Positions 49,282 to 58,601 of a DNA stretch of 64,000 nt are shown in pieces. A program made the translations under genes and the position numbers. Under the pieces are notes generated by a model. That model made no database searches. It saw nothing but the letters and a program-made list of their open reading frames with translations, and was not told the DNA's origin. The stretch is from positions 248,001 through 312,000 of the forward strand of contig NZ_WQCA01000003.1 in assembly GCF_013032445.1 (NCBI RefSeq), in the 5' to 3' direction. Within the stretch, counting starts at the first letter, position 1. Every line of letters starts with the position of its first letter. Source of the stretch: Ruegeria arenilitoris. Lineage in GTDB: Bacteria; Pseudomonadota; Alphaproteobacteria; Rhodobacterales; Rhodobacteraceae.

Positions 49282-50823
49282 CTACCGGCCCCGAAACAGC
49301 CCGCCCAATATACCGCGGACGATACGGCGGCCGGTCGTGCCTTTGAGTTCTTTGATGACGGCTTCGCTCATGGCCGTGGCAAAGGTATCTTTCTTTCGCA
49401 ACACCCGGGACGAAGACCGTCCAACCCGACCGCCGGAATAGCGGCGTGCCGTGGCAAATTCGCGTTCTGCCACTGTCTTCGTCTCTTCCTGTTCTTCCGC
49501 TTTGGCGGCGTCCTGGGCCGCCTTTTCCGCGCGGGTCTGGAGGATTTCGAACGCTGACTTGCGGTCTTTCAGCCTGCCATATTTGGACTGCATCGGAGAG
49601 GATGACAGTATCGCCTGACGCTCATCCTCGGTGATTGGACCCAACTGCGAACCGGGCGGACGGATCAGGGTGCGTTCGACAATCCCCGGTACCCCTTTTT
49701 TCTGCAACATCGAGGTCACGGCCTCACCCACACCAACCTCACGGATCGCAGCTTCGGTATCGAACGCCGGGTTCTCACGATAGGTTTCCGCCGCCAGACG
49801 CAGGTTCTTACGGTCCCGGGCTGTGAACGCACGCAACGCATGCTGCACCCGGTTTCCGAGTTGTCCCAGTATATCCTCGGGGATGTCCGCCGGGTTTTGC
49901 GAGATGAAATAAACACCAACCCCTTTGGACCGGATCAGCCGCGCGACCTGCTCGACCTTGTCGACCAGAACCTTGGGGGCATCCTCGAACAGCAGATGCG
50001 CCTCATCGAAGAAGAAGACCAGTTTGGGTTTGTCAGGGTCACCGACTTCGGGCAGTTCCTCGAAAAGCTCACTTAACAGCCACAACAGAAACGTCGCATA
50101 AAGACGCGGAGCACCCATCAACTTGTCCGAGGCCAGAATGTTCACCATGCCTCGTCCATTTTCGTCGGTCCGCATCAGATCGGTCAGTTCCAGAGCGGGT
50201 TCGCCGAACAGGTTCGTCCCACCCTGGTTTTCCAGAACCAGTAACCGCCGTTGAATCGCCCCAATCGAAGCGGTCGAAACGTTGCCATAACGAAGAGACA
50301 ATTGTGCCCGGTTCTCACCTATCCAGACCAACAGCGCTTGTAGGTCTTTGAGGTCCAGCAACGGCATTCCTTCTTCATCGGCCACTCGGAAAGCGATATT
50401 CAGAATACCCTCCTGAGCCTCACTCAGGTCCATAAGGCGCGACAGCAGCAATGGGCCCATCTCGGTCACGGTTGTTCGAACCGGATGGCCTTGCTGGCCG
50501 AACAGGTCCCAAAATGTCACCGGACAAGCAGCATAAGCATAATCCTGCAGCCCAATGCGAACTGCACGATCCTGAAACGCCTGATGCAACTTGTGGGTGT
50601 CGCTGCCTGCCTTGGCTAAACCGGACAAGTCGCCTTTGACATCGGACAGGAACACCGGAACACCCGCCTCCGAAAACCCTTCGGCTAGAATTTGCAACGT
50701 TACGGTTTTGCCCGTGCCCGTCGCGCCAGCAATCAATCCATGCCGGTTGGCATATTTCAGCGTCAATGATTGAGGCTGGCTGTAGTCGTCACCCGCGCCG
50801 CCCAGAAAGATGCTTTTATCCAT
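49282..50823 (-). CDS. HerA-like ATPase, DUF853/YjgR family
   Basis: 513 residues of the FtsK/HerA-type P-loop superfamily. Walker A GATGTGKT, Walker B LVFFFDEAHLLF, and the C-terminal FISQNPADIPEDILGQLGNRVQHALRAF match the DUF853 (YjgR) family. A Glu/Ala-rich helix near 435-455 and a basic C-terminus follow. The cellular role is unknown; no NurA nuclease gene adjoins it as it does for archaeal HerA. Confidence 0.85.
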   Translation of the reverse strand: MDKSIFLGGAGDDYSQPQSLTLKYANRHGLIAGATGTGKTVTLQILAEGFSEAGVPVFLSDVKGDLSGLAKAGSDTHKLHQAFQDRAVRIGLQDYAYAACPVTFWDLFGQQGHPVRTTVTEMGPLLLSRLMDLSEAQEGILNIAFRVADEEGMPLLDLKDLQALLVWIGENRAQLSLRYGNVSTASIGAIQRRLLVLENQGGTNLFGEPALELTDLMRTDENGRGMVNILASDKLMGAPRLYATFLLWLLSELFEELPEVGDPDKPKLVFFFDEAHLLFEDAPKVLVDKVEQVARLIRSKGVGVYFISQNPADIPEDILGQLGNRVQHALRAFTARDRKNLRLAAETYRENPAFDTEAAIREVGVGEAVTSMLQKKGVPGIVERTLIRPPGSQLGPITEDERQAILSSSPMQSKYGRLKDRKSAFEILQTRAEKAAQDAAKAEEQEETKTVAEREFATARRYSGGRVGRSSSRVLRKKDTFATAMSEAVIKELKGTTGRRIVRGILGGLFRGR

Positions 50824-50950
50824 GAATATAAGGCCTTAATTTCCACCGATCTGCCCCCAGCATACAAAGTTAACCTTTAACTGCGATAGTCAATTTCGCC
50901 GCCTTCGTTGCGACAAGTGAACGGTGGCAAACTTCCTCCCTGTCGACTGA

Positions 50951-50975
50951 CCGCGCCTTCGGGCGCGGTTTTTTT
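50951..50975 (+). terminator. intrinsic terminator with TTCG loop, no gene upstream
   Basis: CCGCGCC and GGCGCGG close on a TTCG tetraloop and are followed by seven T. It would end a small RNA transcribed from the yjgR upstream region. A pyrimidine-rich CTTCCTCCCTG lies just before the stem, a potential anti-Shine-Dalgarno sequence. Confidence 0.8.
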
Positions 50976-51016
50976 AAAGGAATGCTTGTTACGATATTAA
51001 AAGTTCAGGTTTGCAG

Positions 51017-51045
51017 TTGACCACTGCGCCCGCCTTTCGTAACGT
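51017..51045 (+). promoter_or_regulatory. candidate promoter of a small RNA
   Basis: TTGACC (51017-51022), 17-base spacer, TAACGT (51040-51045). The -35 box is good and the -10 box weak. Transcription would begin near 51052 and reach the terminator at 51119. Confidence 0.35.
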
Positions 51046-51051
51046 CTGCCC

Positions 51052-51119
51052 ATAACTAAGTCGGCCAGTCCGACGGGGAGAACATTTTAGAAGGGAGCCG
51101 CTCCACCGGCTCCCTTTTT
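51052..51119 (+). ncRNA. candidate small RNA, about 68 nt
   Basis: Between the candidate promoter and the terminator, a hairpin GTCGG/CCGAC (51060-51074) is followed by a single-stranded GGGGAGAACATTTTAGAA and the terminator stem GGGAGCCG/CGGCTCCC (51093-51114) plus five T. The layout of stem, open linker and terminator is that of a trans-acting sRNA. It could also be an attenuator in the leader of the ialB-family gene. Confidence 0.4.
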
Positions 51120-51250
51120 CGTTTGGTAGAAACACCGGGTGACGGCAAAAAACTGATCACTTCCTGCTGTTTGTTCAGCTTAATGCCTGACACCGTGATC
51201 CAACGATGATAAAACACAGAAAAAAGCTCAATCACACTTCCGAGGCATTC

Positions 51251-51859
51251 ATGATCAAGAAACTCCTCCCATTCAACGTAGTGGTTGCTGCGCTTATGTG
51301 CAGTACCGTACACGCGCAAGAAACGACGCAGGAAGACCAAACCCCGTCAGAAACGCCGCAGACACAAACAGGGTCTGAACTCGACCTGGGTGAAAGCGGT
51401 CCGCGTATTGGCGAGCAATATGTAAAGGAAGAAAGCGGAGACTGGAACCTTACCTGCCTCAAAACCGAGGAAGGAAATGACCCCTGTTTGCTGCGACAGG
51501 TCCTATTGGGTCCGGAAGGCCAGCCTATGGCCGAAATTTCTTTGAACAAACTGCCAGAAGGCACCACTGCAGTGGCCGGAGCAAGCCTGATCGTCCCGCT
51601 TGAGACTATGCTTCAAGCTCAGATCGCAGTATCCATCGACGGAGCTCCGGGCAAGCGATACGATTATCATCATTGCAACCCTGTCGGATGCGTCGCTCAG
51701 CTGGGTTTTACCCAGGGCGACATCGACGCCATGAAAGCCGGCACCAATGCCACAATTTCGCTGGTTTCAATACTTGCCCCTACGCAGCTACAACAGGTTG
51801 AAATGTCACTGGCTGGTTTCACCGGCGGGTACGACAAACTTGTGCCGCTTCAGAACTGA
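51251..51859 (+). CDS. invasion-associated locus B (IalB) family protein
   Basis: 202 residues from ATG 51251 with GAGG upstream. Signal peptide ends STVHA-Q. A Thr/Gln/Glu-rich linker (about 24-55) precedes the IalB domain with GDWNLTCLKTEEGNDPCLLRQVLL and CNPVGCVAQLGF, two Cys pairs likely bonded. The family is common in alphaproteobacteria and periplasmic; in Bartonella it affects host-cell invasion, which is not implied here. Confidence 0.82.
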   Translation: MIKKLLPFNVVVAALMCSTVHAQETTQEDQTPSETPQTQTGSELDLGESGPRIGEQYVKEESGDWNLTCLKTEEGNDPCLLRQVLLGPEGQPMAEISLNKLPEGTTAVAGASLIVPLETMLQAQIAVSIDGAPGKRYDYHHCNPVGCVAQLGFTQGDIDAMKAGTNATISLVSILAPTQLQQVEMSLAGFTGGYDKLVPLQN

Positions 51860-51877
51860 CCTTCGTTGACCAAAAAT

Positions 51878-51906
51878 CGCCGCTGACACCAATCAGCGGC
51901 GTTTTT
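51878..51906. terminator. bidirectional terminator after ialB-family gene
   Basis: CGCCGCTGA and TCAGCGGCG form a perfect 9-bp stem with loop CACCAA, flanked by AAAAA on the left and TTTTT on the right. It serves both the ialB-family gene and the convergent KAS gene. Confidence 0.88.
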
Positions 51907-51926
51907 CTGTTTCCAGTACCTGAATA

Positions 51927-53135
51927 TCAAATCCGCTTTAGGGCCAGAACTGCATTCAGCCCACCGAAAGCGAAAGCATTACTCAAAGCCACTTCAACTT
52001 TCGCTTCCCGCGCTTCATTGGGTACTACGTCCAACGCGCACTCCGGGTCCGGCTCTTCATAGCCAATTGTCGGGGCAATCACGCCATCGCGCAGCGCCAT
52101 GATACAGGCCAACAATTCAACCGCACCGGTTCCGCCGATCAGGTGACCATGCATGGATTTGGTGGATGAAATCATCAAATCATCCGCGTGTGGTCCGAAC
52201 ACGTCCGCAACAGCCGCACATTCGGTCTTGTCATTCGCAGCCGTGCCAGTGCCATGGGCGTTGATATATCCAACCTGATCCGCATTTAAACGCGCATCCG
52301 AAAGGGCACCCGCCATCGCCCGCGCTGCACCCTGTTTGCTGGGCATGACGATGTCCGACGCGTCCGAGGACATGGCGAAGCCAACTACTTCACACAGAAT
52401 CTCGGCACCACGTGCCCGGGCGTGTTCGTATTCTTCAAAGACGAAAACGCCTGCGCCTTCTCCTTGGACCATACCGTTGCGGTTCGCGCTGAACGGGCGG
52501 CAGGCGTCCTTGGACATGACGCGCAATCCTTCCCAGGCCTTCACGCCACCAAAGCACAGCATGGACTCTGACCCACCGGTGATCATCGCGGGCGCCGCAC
52601 CGCTTCGCACCATCTGGAACGCCTGTGCCATCGCGTGGTTCGACGAAGCACAGGCCGTTGAAACAGTAAAGCTTGGGCCCTTGAGGTTATGCTCCATCGA
52701 CACATGACTGGCCGCCGCGTTGTTCATCAACTTCGGTACAACAAAGGGGTGAACGCGGTTCTTGCCGTCCTCGTAGACAGAGCGGTAGTTGTCGTCCCAT
52801 GTCGAAACACCGCCCCCGGCTGTTCCCAGAACAACCCCGGAACGTGCGGCCAGATCGCCATGGAATTCGATCCCTGACTGATCAATCGCTTCTTTGGCTG
52901 CCGTTAGGGTGAATTGGGTGAACCGGTCATAAAGGCTCATCTGTTGGCGGTTGAAACGACCTTCCGCTTCAAACCCCCGAACCTGACCACCGATTTTTAT
53001 CGAAAGCCGATCCACATCCCGGAATTCAAGCTCTGAAATACCGCAACGCCCTTCGCGCATGGCTTCCAGCGTATCGGGAACGGAATGGCCCAGCGAGTTG
53101 ATCGTCCCGGCGCCGGTAATAACAACGCGTTTCAT
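51927..53135 (-). CDS. beta-ketoacyl-ACP synthase (FabF-type)
   Basis: 402 residues of the KAS II family with the catalytic triad Cys162 (STACASSN), His294 (NAHGTGTAAND) and His331 (KSMHGHLIGG). It condenses malonyl-ACP with acyl-ACP. Its neighbour is a dedicated acyl carrier protein gene and then lpxD. This suggests a specialised acyl chain, possibly for lipid A, rather than bulk fatty acid synthesis. That is inference from context. Confidence 0.85.
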   Translation of the reverse strand: MKRVVITGAGTINSLGHSVPDTLEAMREGRCGISELEFRDVDRLSIKIGGQVRGFEAEGRFNRQQMSLYDRFTQFTLTAAKEAIDQSGIEFHGDLAARSGVVLGTAGGGVSTWDDNYRSVYEDGKNRVHPFVVPKLMNNAAASHVSMEHNLKGPSFTVSTACASSNHAMAQAFQMVRSGAAPAMITGGSESMLCFGGVKAWEGLRVMSKDACRPFSANRNGMVQGEGAGVFVFEEYEHARARGAEILCEVVGFAMSSDASDIVMPSKQGAARAMAGALSDARLNADQVGYINAHGTGTAANDKTECAAVADVFGPHADDLMISSTKSMHGHLIGGTGAVELLACIMALRDGVIAPTIGYEEPDPECALDVVPNEAREAKVEVALSNAFAFGGLNAVLALKRI

Positions 53136-53144
53136 CAGCTCTGG

Positions 53145-53402
53145 TCAGACCTTTTCCGACACGAGCTTTTCGATACCGGCAATGATGGCTGCCACGTTCG
53201 AGATATCAAAGTCGCTGGCCTCGGGTTCGTTGGCATTGAACGGGACCGAGATGTCGAACTCTTCCTCAATGGCAAAGATGCTCTCGACAAGGCCGAGGCT
53301 GTCGATTCCAAGATCTTCAAGCGTGCTGTCGGGTGTGACATCCGAGGGCTCAAGCACGGCCTGCTCAGCAATGATTGCGATGACGCGGTCGGTGATGCTC
53401 AT
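53145..53402 (-). CDS. acyl carrier protein (AcpXL-like)
   Basis: 85 residues. The 4'-phosphopantetheine site is Ser35 in LGIDSLGLVES. The fold FAIEEEFDISVPF resembles AcpXL-type carriers that load very long chains onto lipid A in Rhizobiales, and differs from housekeeping AcpP (DSLDTVE). It lies nine bases upstream of the KAS gene and downstream of lpxD. Its exact acyl chain is unknown. Confidence 0.8.
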   Translation of the reverse strand: MSITDRVIAIIAEQAVLEPSDVTPDSTLEDLGIDSLGLVESIFAIEEEFDISVPFNANEPEASDFDISNVAAIIAGIEKLVSEKV

Positions 53403-53434
53403 GTCGGTCCTCTGATTATCCCGTTGAGGATGAT

Positions 53435-54526
53435 TTAATCGCTCGGGGGCTGTTTGAAAACAGCCTTTTTCAACGCTTCGACGTCACGGGCAATTCGCGG
53501 CAGACGACGTTGCGCTTTGTAGATATTGGTATGGGTATCCATCTTGATGCCTGGATAGCCCATGATCACACGGCCCGCGGGGACGTTAGACAGGATTTTG
53601 GTGCCGCCCCCCGCGATTACACCGTCGCCGATGAAGATGTTGTCGACCACACCGGTCTGTCCGCCCAGAACCACATTGTTTCCGATTTCAACCGATCCGG
53701 AAACGCCTGTTTGACCGCACAATAGGCAATCCTGCCCGACACGGGTGTTGTGGCCGACATGCACAAGGTTATCCAGCTTTGAGCCGTTGCCGATGCGGGT
53801 ATTGCGGATGGTACCATTATCAACCGTGCAGTTGGCGCCGACCTCGACGTCGTCTCCGATCTCAACGGCACCCAGAGAGTGAATGCGCAGCCAACTTTGC
53901 GCCCGCGCGTCACCTTGATCTCCCATCGTTTTGCGCGCGTTTTCCGCTCCGGACACTTCGGGGGTGACAAAGCTGAACCCGTCGCCGCCGATCCGTGCAC
54001 CGGGTTGGGCGATGAAGCGGTCTCCGATTTGCGCTCTTGCACCGATGCTGACCATTTCACGCAACATCGTGTGATCGCCCAGAACGGCGTCCATCCCGAT
54101 CACACAATGCGGGCCAATTACCGCACCTTTGCCAATCCGAACACGTGCACCGATGACGGCCAGCGGACCGATTGAGGCACCCTCTCCGATTTCTGCCGTC
54201 GGGTCGATCACGGCGGATGGGTGAACTCCCGGCTCAACGCCCTGCCCGCGATCCAGCATCGCGGTAACCCCCGCCATCGCCATACGAGGCCGGGGTACGA
54301 AAATCGCGGCTTCCAACCCCATCTCCTGCCAATCGGCACCTTCCCAAACAACGGCAGCTCGCGCAGACCCGCCGCTCAGTGCCTCGGCATATTTCGGAGA
54401 CATCGCCATTGCCAGATCAGAGGTATTAGCTTCCGCTGGTTCGGCAGCGCGTTCGATGATCAGGCTGGTATCACCCTGACTTTCCGCCCCAAGGGCGTCG
54501 GCAATCTGCTGGATGGTGTATTGCAT
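53435..54526 (-). CDS. lpxD: UDP-3-O-acylglucosamine N-acyltransferase
   Basis: 363 residues. The N-terminal uridine-binding domain (about 1-105) is followed by left-handed beta-helix hexapeptide repeats (IGPLAVIGARVRIGKG, IGPHCVIGMDAVLGDH) with HVGHNTRVG carrying the catalytic His, and a C-terminal helix. It adds the second 3-hydroxyacyl chain of lipid A. First gene of the unit lpxD-acp-KAS. Confidence 0.92.
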   Translation of the reverse strand: MQYTIQQIADALGAESQGDTSLIIERAAEPAEANTSDLAMAMSPKYAEALSGGSARAAVVWEGADWQEMGLEAAIFVPRPRMAMAGVTAMLDRGQGVEPGVHPSAVIDPTAEIGEGASIGPLAVIGARVRIGKGAVIGPHCVIGMDAVLGDHTMLREMVSIGARAQIGDRFIAQPGARIGGDGFSFVTPEVSGAENARKTMGDQGDARAQSWLRIHSLGAVEIGDDVEVGANCTVDNGTIRNTRIGNGSKLDNLVHVGHNTRVGQDCLLCGQTGVSGSVEIGNNVVLGGQTGVVDNIFIGDGVIAGGGTKILSNVPAGRVIMGYPGIKMDTHTNIYKAQRRLPRIARDVEALKKAVFKQPPSD

Positions 54527-54561
54527 ATCGGGCTTCCCGGTTTAAGGACCTGCCCTGCTGA

Positions 54562-56166
54562 TTACCCCTGAACGTCCGGCAGGGCTACCCCTGCTTTTTG
54601 CAGAGCCTCCCAGATTTTCTGATCCCGCTCATATACATCCCGGCGATACTGAACCTTGCCCTTTGGCCCGATAAAGGCCGTTCGATAGATGATGTGAACC
54701 GGAACGTGTTTTTCCAAATGCACCGTGGTTTCCTTACCGGTGTTTAGTACACGATGGAAAAACGCCTTTGGGTTTTCTTCTTGTTTGGCCAACAGCGCAT
54801 ACGCAAACTCAAATGGTTGCGCCAAACGGATACAACCGTGCGAAAACGCCCTAACCTCACGTGCGAACAGGCTTTTCTGAGGCGTATCATGTAGATAGAT
54901 GTTGTACTGGTTGGGGAACATGAACTTCACCAACCCCAGAGCGTTGCTGTTGCCGGGTGGTTGGCGCATTGAAAACGGGAAGTTACGCTTGTTGAAACGG
55001 GTAAAATCCACAGCACCGCGGTTAACCTGACGACCGCTGCTATCGGTGATCTGAATATGACCGACGGCGTGTGGGTTCGACTTCAGCTTGGGCAGGTATT
55101 CCTTGGTGATAATTGAGCGCGGAACATACCAGCTCGGGTTTATGACCATATGCTCCATCTCGTCCGAGAATTCGGGGCTACGGCGGTCATGCGTGTTCTT
55201 GCCGATCACGGCGCGCGTTTCAAGCGTGATCAAACCGTCATCCACGATCTTGGCCGAGAAATCTGTCTGGTTGACCAGAATGTGACGCTCACCACGCTCG
55301 CGCGGCAACCAGCGTTCACGCTCAAGCGCAACGTAAACGGATTTAAGCCGATCCGAGGCGCTGCGGTTGAGTTCGGTGATCGTGCCTTGCCCGGCAACGC
55401 CGTCAGCCTCTAAGCCATGGTCTGTCTGAAACGCCTGAACGGCGCCCAACAGGGTATCGTCAAAGTCCGGGCTGGCCGTCGGACGAAGATAGCCCATGGA
55501 AACCAGACGGTTACGCAACCTAATTACATCAGATCCCGTGTCCCCGTACTCCAACTTGGACACCGGAACCGTGGGTCCCCAGCCCCCTTGGTTGACGAGG
55601 TTTTCCAGCACCAGCCTCTGCTTCATCAATGCGCGGTATTGCGTCGATTGCGGAGCGAGCTGGTCGAAGTAGCTGCCGTTTTCCGCTGCGATAAGACCCT
55701 TAAGATGATCCTTGGCCGAGGTCCGTTCAACCTTGCGCACCAGACCATCGTCAATTGTTGAAGGGCGCAATGCGCCCGATTGTAGGTTTCTGGCATATTC
55801 AACAAAAGCGCGGCTCAGCTGAATCTCGACAGCACCAAGATCGCGCGTCGTGCGAGCGTTCTGCATCTGATCCAACAACGCCTGAGCGCTGTATGACCCC
55901 TGCGGCAGACCGTGCATCTCAATGCCCGACAAAGCCCTGATCAACCGCGCCCGTCGCGCCCTATGTTCCGGCGAACCTCCCACCCAAACCGGCGCAAATC
56001 CGTTTTCCCGGTAAAATTCCGTAATCCCTGACCCCGAAGGTGCATATTCCGCCACTGCCATCTGAAAAGCACTTGTCGGCCGCGTTTCTGCGCCTGCGAT
56101 TGATGCTGAAGCCAGAAAACATGCCGTTAAAACAAAACTAGTACGCGTTCGAAAACCTGAGAACAT
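54562..56166 (-). CDS. L,D-transpeptidase with peptidoglycan-binding domain (YcbB/LdtD type)
   Basis: 534 residues from ATG 56166, the first to leave a proper signal peptide (ending SIAGA-E). The 5' extension is not used. A scaffold domain (about 30-215) is followed by a PG_binding_1 domain (YGDTGSDVIRLRNRLV, about 225-285). The YkuD domain has the catalytic Cys445 in SHGCIRLAQP. It forms 3-3 cross-links or attaches lipoproteins to peptidoglycan. Divergent from the DUF882/YcbK gene. Confidence 0.88.
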   Translation of the reverse strand: MFSGFRTRTSFVLTACFLASASIAGAETRPTSAFQMAVAEYAPSGSGITEFYRENGFAPVWVGGSPEHRARRARLIRALSGIEMHGLPQGSYSAQALLDQMQNARTTRDLGAVEIQLSRAFVEYARNLQSGALRPSTIDDGLVRKVERTSAKDHLKGLIAAENGSYFDQLAPQSTQYRALMKQRLVLENLVNQGGWGPTVPVSKLEYGDTGSDVIRLRNRLVSMGYLRPTASPDFDDTLLGAVQAFQTDHGLEADGVAGQGTITELNRSASDRLKSVYVALERERWLPRERGERHILVNQTDFSAKIVDDGLITLETRAVIGKNTHDRRSPEFSDEMEHMVINPSWYVPRSIITKEYLPKLKSNPHAVGHIQITDSSGRQVNRGAVDFTRFNKRNFPFSMRQPPGNSNALGLVKFMFPNQYNIYLHDTPQKSLFAREVRAFSHGCIRLAQPFEFAYALLAKQEENPKAFFHRVLNTGKETTVHLEKHVPVHIIYRTAFIGPKGKVQYRRDVYERDQKIWEALQKAGVALPDVQG

Positions 56167-56519
56167 GGGGTGGCCTTGATTATTCTTTGTATTGAGCCGC
56201 TGGGATGCGTGCCGATCAACTATGATTGCGCCACGTGCAGCTTGTCTATTCACAAGTGTATCATCGCGGCTCATCTTTGGGTGCGTGATGCGTGTTTGCA
56301 TCGCCCGGCGGAAATGCGCCGCCAAATGCCTCTGAATTATACACAAACGCATCACCTGCGCAAAAAACTGCCGAAAATTCCCCCTTGAAAAGGTGTCTTT
56401 GAAAGACTTCTTGGCTGATTTTCGCGACTGTGTCATAAAACCCGCATCTGGGATGGGAAAAATTAAGAACGCGCGCGTAACATCGTGTGCAGGCAGGAAC
56501 AGTACGGGACGAAACTGAA
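56167..56519. other. divergent promoter region of the two cell-wall genes
   Basis: About 350 bases without a gene, between the divergent L,D-transpeptidase and DUF882 genes. It should hold both promoters. A GC-rich short inverted repeat GGCGGAAATGCGCC lies at 56309-56322. No clear consensus box is seen. Confidence 0.5.
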
Positions 56520-57089
56520 ATGACGATGAGCAGTACCTCGGGCTTGACCCGGCGTGCCCTTTTGGGCGCATTCGCAGCTACGGCAGTTGTTGCGGCACCG
56601 ACTTATTCCAATGCGGCAGGATTTCTTCGCGGTGGTGGCGACATCCGGCGTATTCGCATGTATTCCGGACGCACAGGCGAACGCGTCGATATGATCTATT
56701 GGGTCGATGGTAAATACATCAAGGATGCCGTGAAAGAGGTTAATCATTTCATGCGCGACTGGCGGACCGACCAAGCCAAAGACATGGATCTGCGCACCAT
56801 CGACATCATGGCGGCCTCCCACAATCTACTGGATGTGAACGAACCGTATATGCTGCTTTCGGGCTATCGTTCGCCGCAGACCAACGCGATGTTGCGCTCG
56901 CGATCGCGCCGGGTAGCCAAGAACTCGCTGCATATGAAAGGCCAGGCCGCCGACTTGCGTCTGTCGTCGCGTTCGGTCTCGCAAATGGCCAAGGCCGCCA
57001 TTTCCTGTCGTGCCGGAGGTGTGGGCAAATACTCCCGGTCAAACTTTGTCCATATGGATTGCGGTCAAGTCCGCAGCTGGGGCGGCTAA
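56520..57089 (+). CDS. DUF882 (YcbK-like) peptidase M15-family protein
   Basis: 189 residues. N-terminal twin-arginine type signal (TRRALLGAFAATAVVAAP). The domain has LLSGYRSPQTNAML, NSLHMKGQAADLR and NFVHMDCGQVRSWGG, the zinc-ligand pattern of D,D-/L,D-carboxypeptidases of the M15 (YcbK/MepK) type, cutting peptidoglycan cross-links. In E. coli ycbB and ycbK are adjacent; here they are divergent neighbours. Confidence 0.85.
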   Translation: MTMSSTSGLTRRALLGAFAATAVVAAPTYSNAAGFLRGGGDIRRIRMYSGRTGERVDMIYWVDGKYIKDAVKEVNHFMRDWRTDQAKDMDLRTIDIMAASHNLLDVNEPYMLLSGYRSPQTNAMLRSRSRRVAKNSLHMKGQAADLRLSSRSVSQMAKAAISCRAGGVGKYSRSNFVHMDCGQVRSWGG

Positions 57090-57114
57090 ACACCCGGCAC
57101 AGTTTTGAAACGAC

Positions 57115-57142
57115 GAGCGCCCTTGGGCGCTCTTTGTTTTTT
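57115..57142 (+). terminator. terminator after DUF882 gene
   Basis: GAGCGCC and GGCGCTC form a stem with loop CTTG, followed by TTTGTTTTTTG. Confidence 0.75.
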
Positions 57143-57224
57143 GTGGACACCGGAAAAGGCGCTAAGGCTTGTTGAAAACAACATTCACAACGAGCGTTGC
57201 ACAAAGCCTAACAAAAAGGGAGAA

Positions 57225-57301
<77 letters not shown>

Positions 57302-57367
57302 CTTGGCCGTTAGCTAACGTTGTTCCGATCCGGGTGCAACTGCAAATCCACCCGAACCGACTAGCTT

Positions 57368-58588
57368 TTATGCAAACAGATCATGCGCCAGTTCCAGCGC
57401 GTCGATCAGCCTGTCGACCTCTTTTTTGGTGTTGTAAAGACCAAAGCTGGCACGACAGGTTGCTGTCACACCGTAGAAATCCATCAGCGGTCCGGCACAA
57501 TGGTGGCCAGCGCGCACGGCGACACCTTTCTTGTCCAGAATAGTTGAGACATCATGCGCGTGCCCTGCCCCGTCCAGCGTAAAGCTGAAGATGGCCGCCT
57601 TGTCGGCACGGGTGCCTTGCACCTGCACCCAATTCAGGCCGGTCAGGCGCTGCATCGCATAGTCGCGAATTCCGGCCTCGTGCGCGGCGATGTTCTCCAT
57701 CCCTAGTTCCATCATGTAGTCTAGCGCCACGCCCAGCCCGATGGTCTGTACAATACCGGGGGTTCCAGCCTCGAACTTCATCGGTGGGTCGTTGTAGATC
57801 ACCTGATCCTTGCTGACCTCTTTGATCATGTCGCCGCCACCGATAAAGGGTCGCATCTCGGCCATGCGTTCCGATTTGATGTAGATCGCACCCGAGCCGG
57901 ACGGGCCGTACAATTTGTGTCCGGTGATCGCGTAGAAATCGCAACCGATATCCTGAACATCGACCGGCATATGCACGGCACCTTGGCTGCCATCGACCAG
58001 CACGGGAACCCCCTTGGCGTGGGCGCCTTGGGTGATAGCTTTGACATCAACCACGGTGCCCAGAACGTTCGAACACTGTGTCACGGCAACCAGCTTGGTC
58101 TTGGGGCCAATTGCGTCGATCACGGCCTGCGGGTCCAGACCGCCTTCGGCATCCACGTCGACCCATTTCAGGACAACCCCCTGACGTTCGCGCAGGAAAT
58201 GCCAGGGTACGATGTTGGCGTGATGCTCCATGACGCTGAGAACGATCTCATCCCCTGCCTGCAAACGCGGCATCGCCCAGCCATAAGCGATGAGATTGAT
58301 CCCCTCGGTCGTGCCAGAGTTCAGTACGATCTCATCCTCATCCGCCGCACCCAGAAAACGGGCGATGGTGCCGCGGACGGCCTCGTATTTTTCGGTCGCC
58401 AGATTGGACAGAAAATGCAGACCACGGTGAACGTTCGAGTATTCCTCGGAATAAGCCCGTGTCACCGCATCGATGACAACCTGAGGCTTTTGCGCAGAAG
58501 CCCCATTATCCAAGTAAGTCAGGGGCTTGCCATTCACCTTGCGCGACAGGATCGGAAAGTCTGCACGGATTTTTTCTACGTCATACAT
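57368..58588 (-). CDS. sufS: cysteine desulfurase SufS
   Basis: 406 residues, class II cysteine desulfurase. PLP lysine is Lys225 in ITGHKLYGPSG; the catalytic Cys364 lies in RAGHHCAGPLMDFYGV on the short loop typical of SufS. It removes sulphur from cysteine for SufBCD cluster assembly. Last gene of the suf operon in this window. Confidence 0.93.
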   Translation of the reverse strand: MYDVEKIRADFPILSRKVNGKPLTYLDNGASAQKPQVVIDAVTRAYSEEYSNVHRGLHFLSNLATEKYEAVRGTIARFLGAADEDEIVLNSGTTEGINLIAYGWAMPRLQAGDEIVLSVMEHHANIVPWHFLRERQGVVLKWVDVDAEGGLDPQAVIDAIGPKTKLVAVTQCSNVLGTVVDVKAITQGAHAKGVPVLVDGSQGAVHMPVDVQDIGCDFYAITGHKLYGPSGSGAIYIKSERMAEMRPFIGGGDMIKEVSKDQVIYNDPPMKFEAGTPGIVQTIGLGVALDYMMELGMENIAAHEAGIRDYAMQRLTGLNWVQVQGTRADKAAIFSFTLDGAGHAHDVSTILDKKGVAVRAGHHCAGPLMDFYGVTATCRASFGLYNTKKEVDRLIDALELAHDLFA

Positions 58589-58601
58589 AGTCTTCTTATC
58601 C

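Larger units (their letters stand above)
50824..51250. other. non-coding region between yjgR and ialB-family genes
   Basis: No CDS is supported. Two plus-strand intrinsic terminators (50951-50975 and 51093-51119) occur without any plus-strand gene before them, because the gene on the left is on the minus strand. This points to short transcripts starting inside the region. The promoter of the ialB-family gene should lie after 51119. Confidence 0.6.

Noticed and set aside
50860..50885. TTAACCTTTAAC as a CtrA site
   Set aside because: The spacing is three bases rather than seven between the TTAA units.
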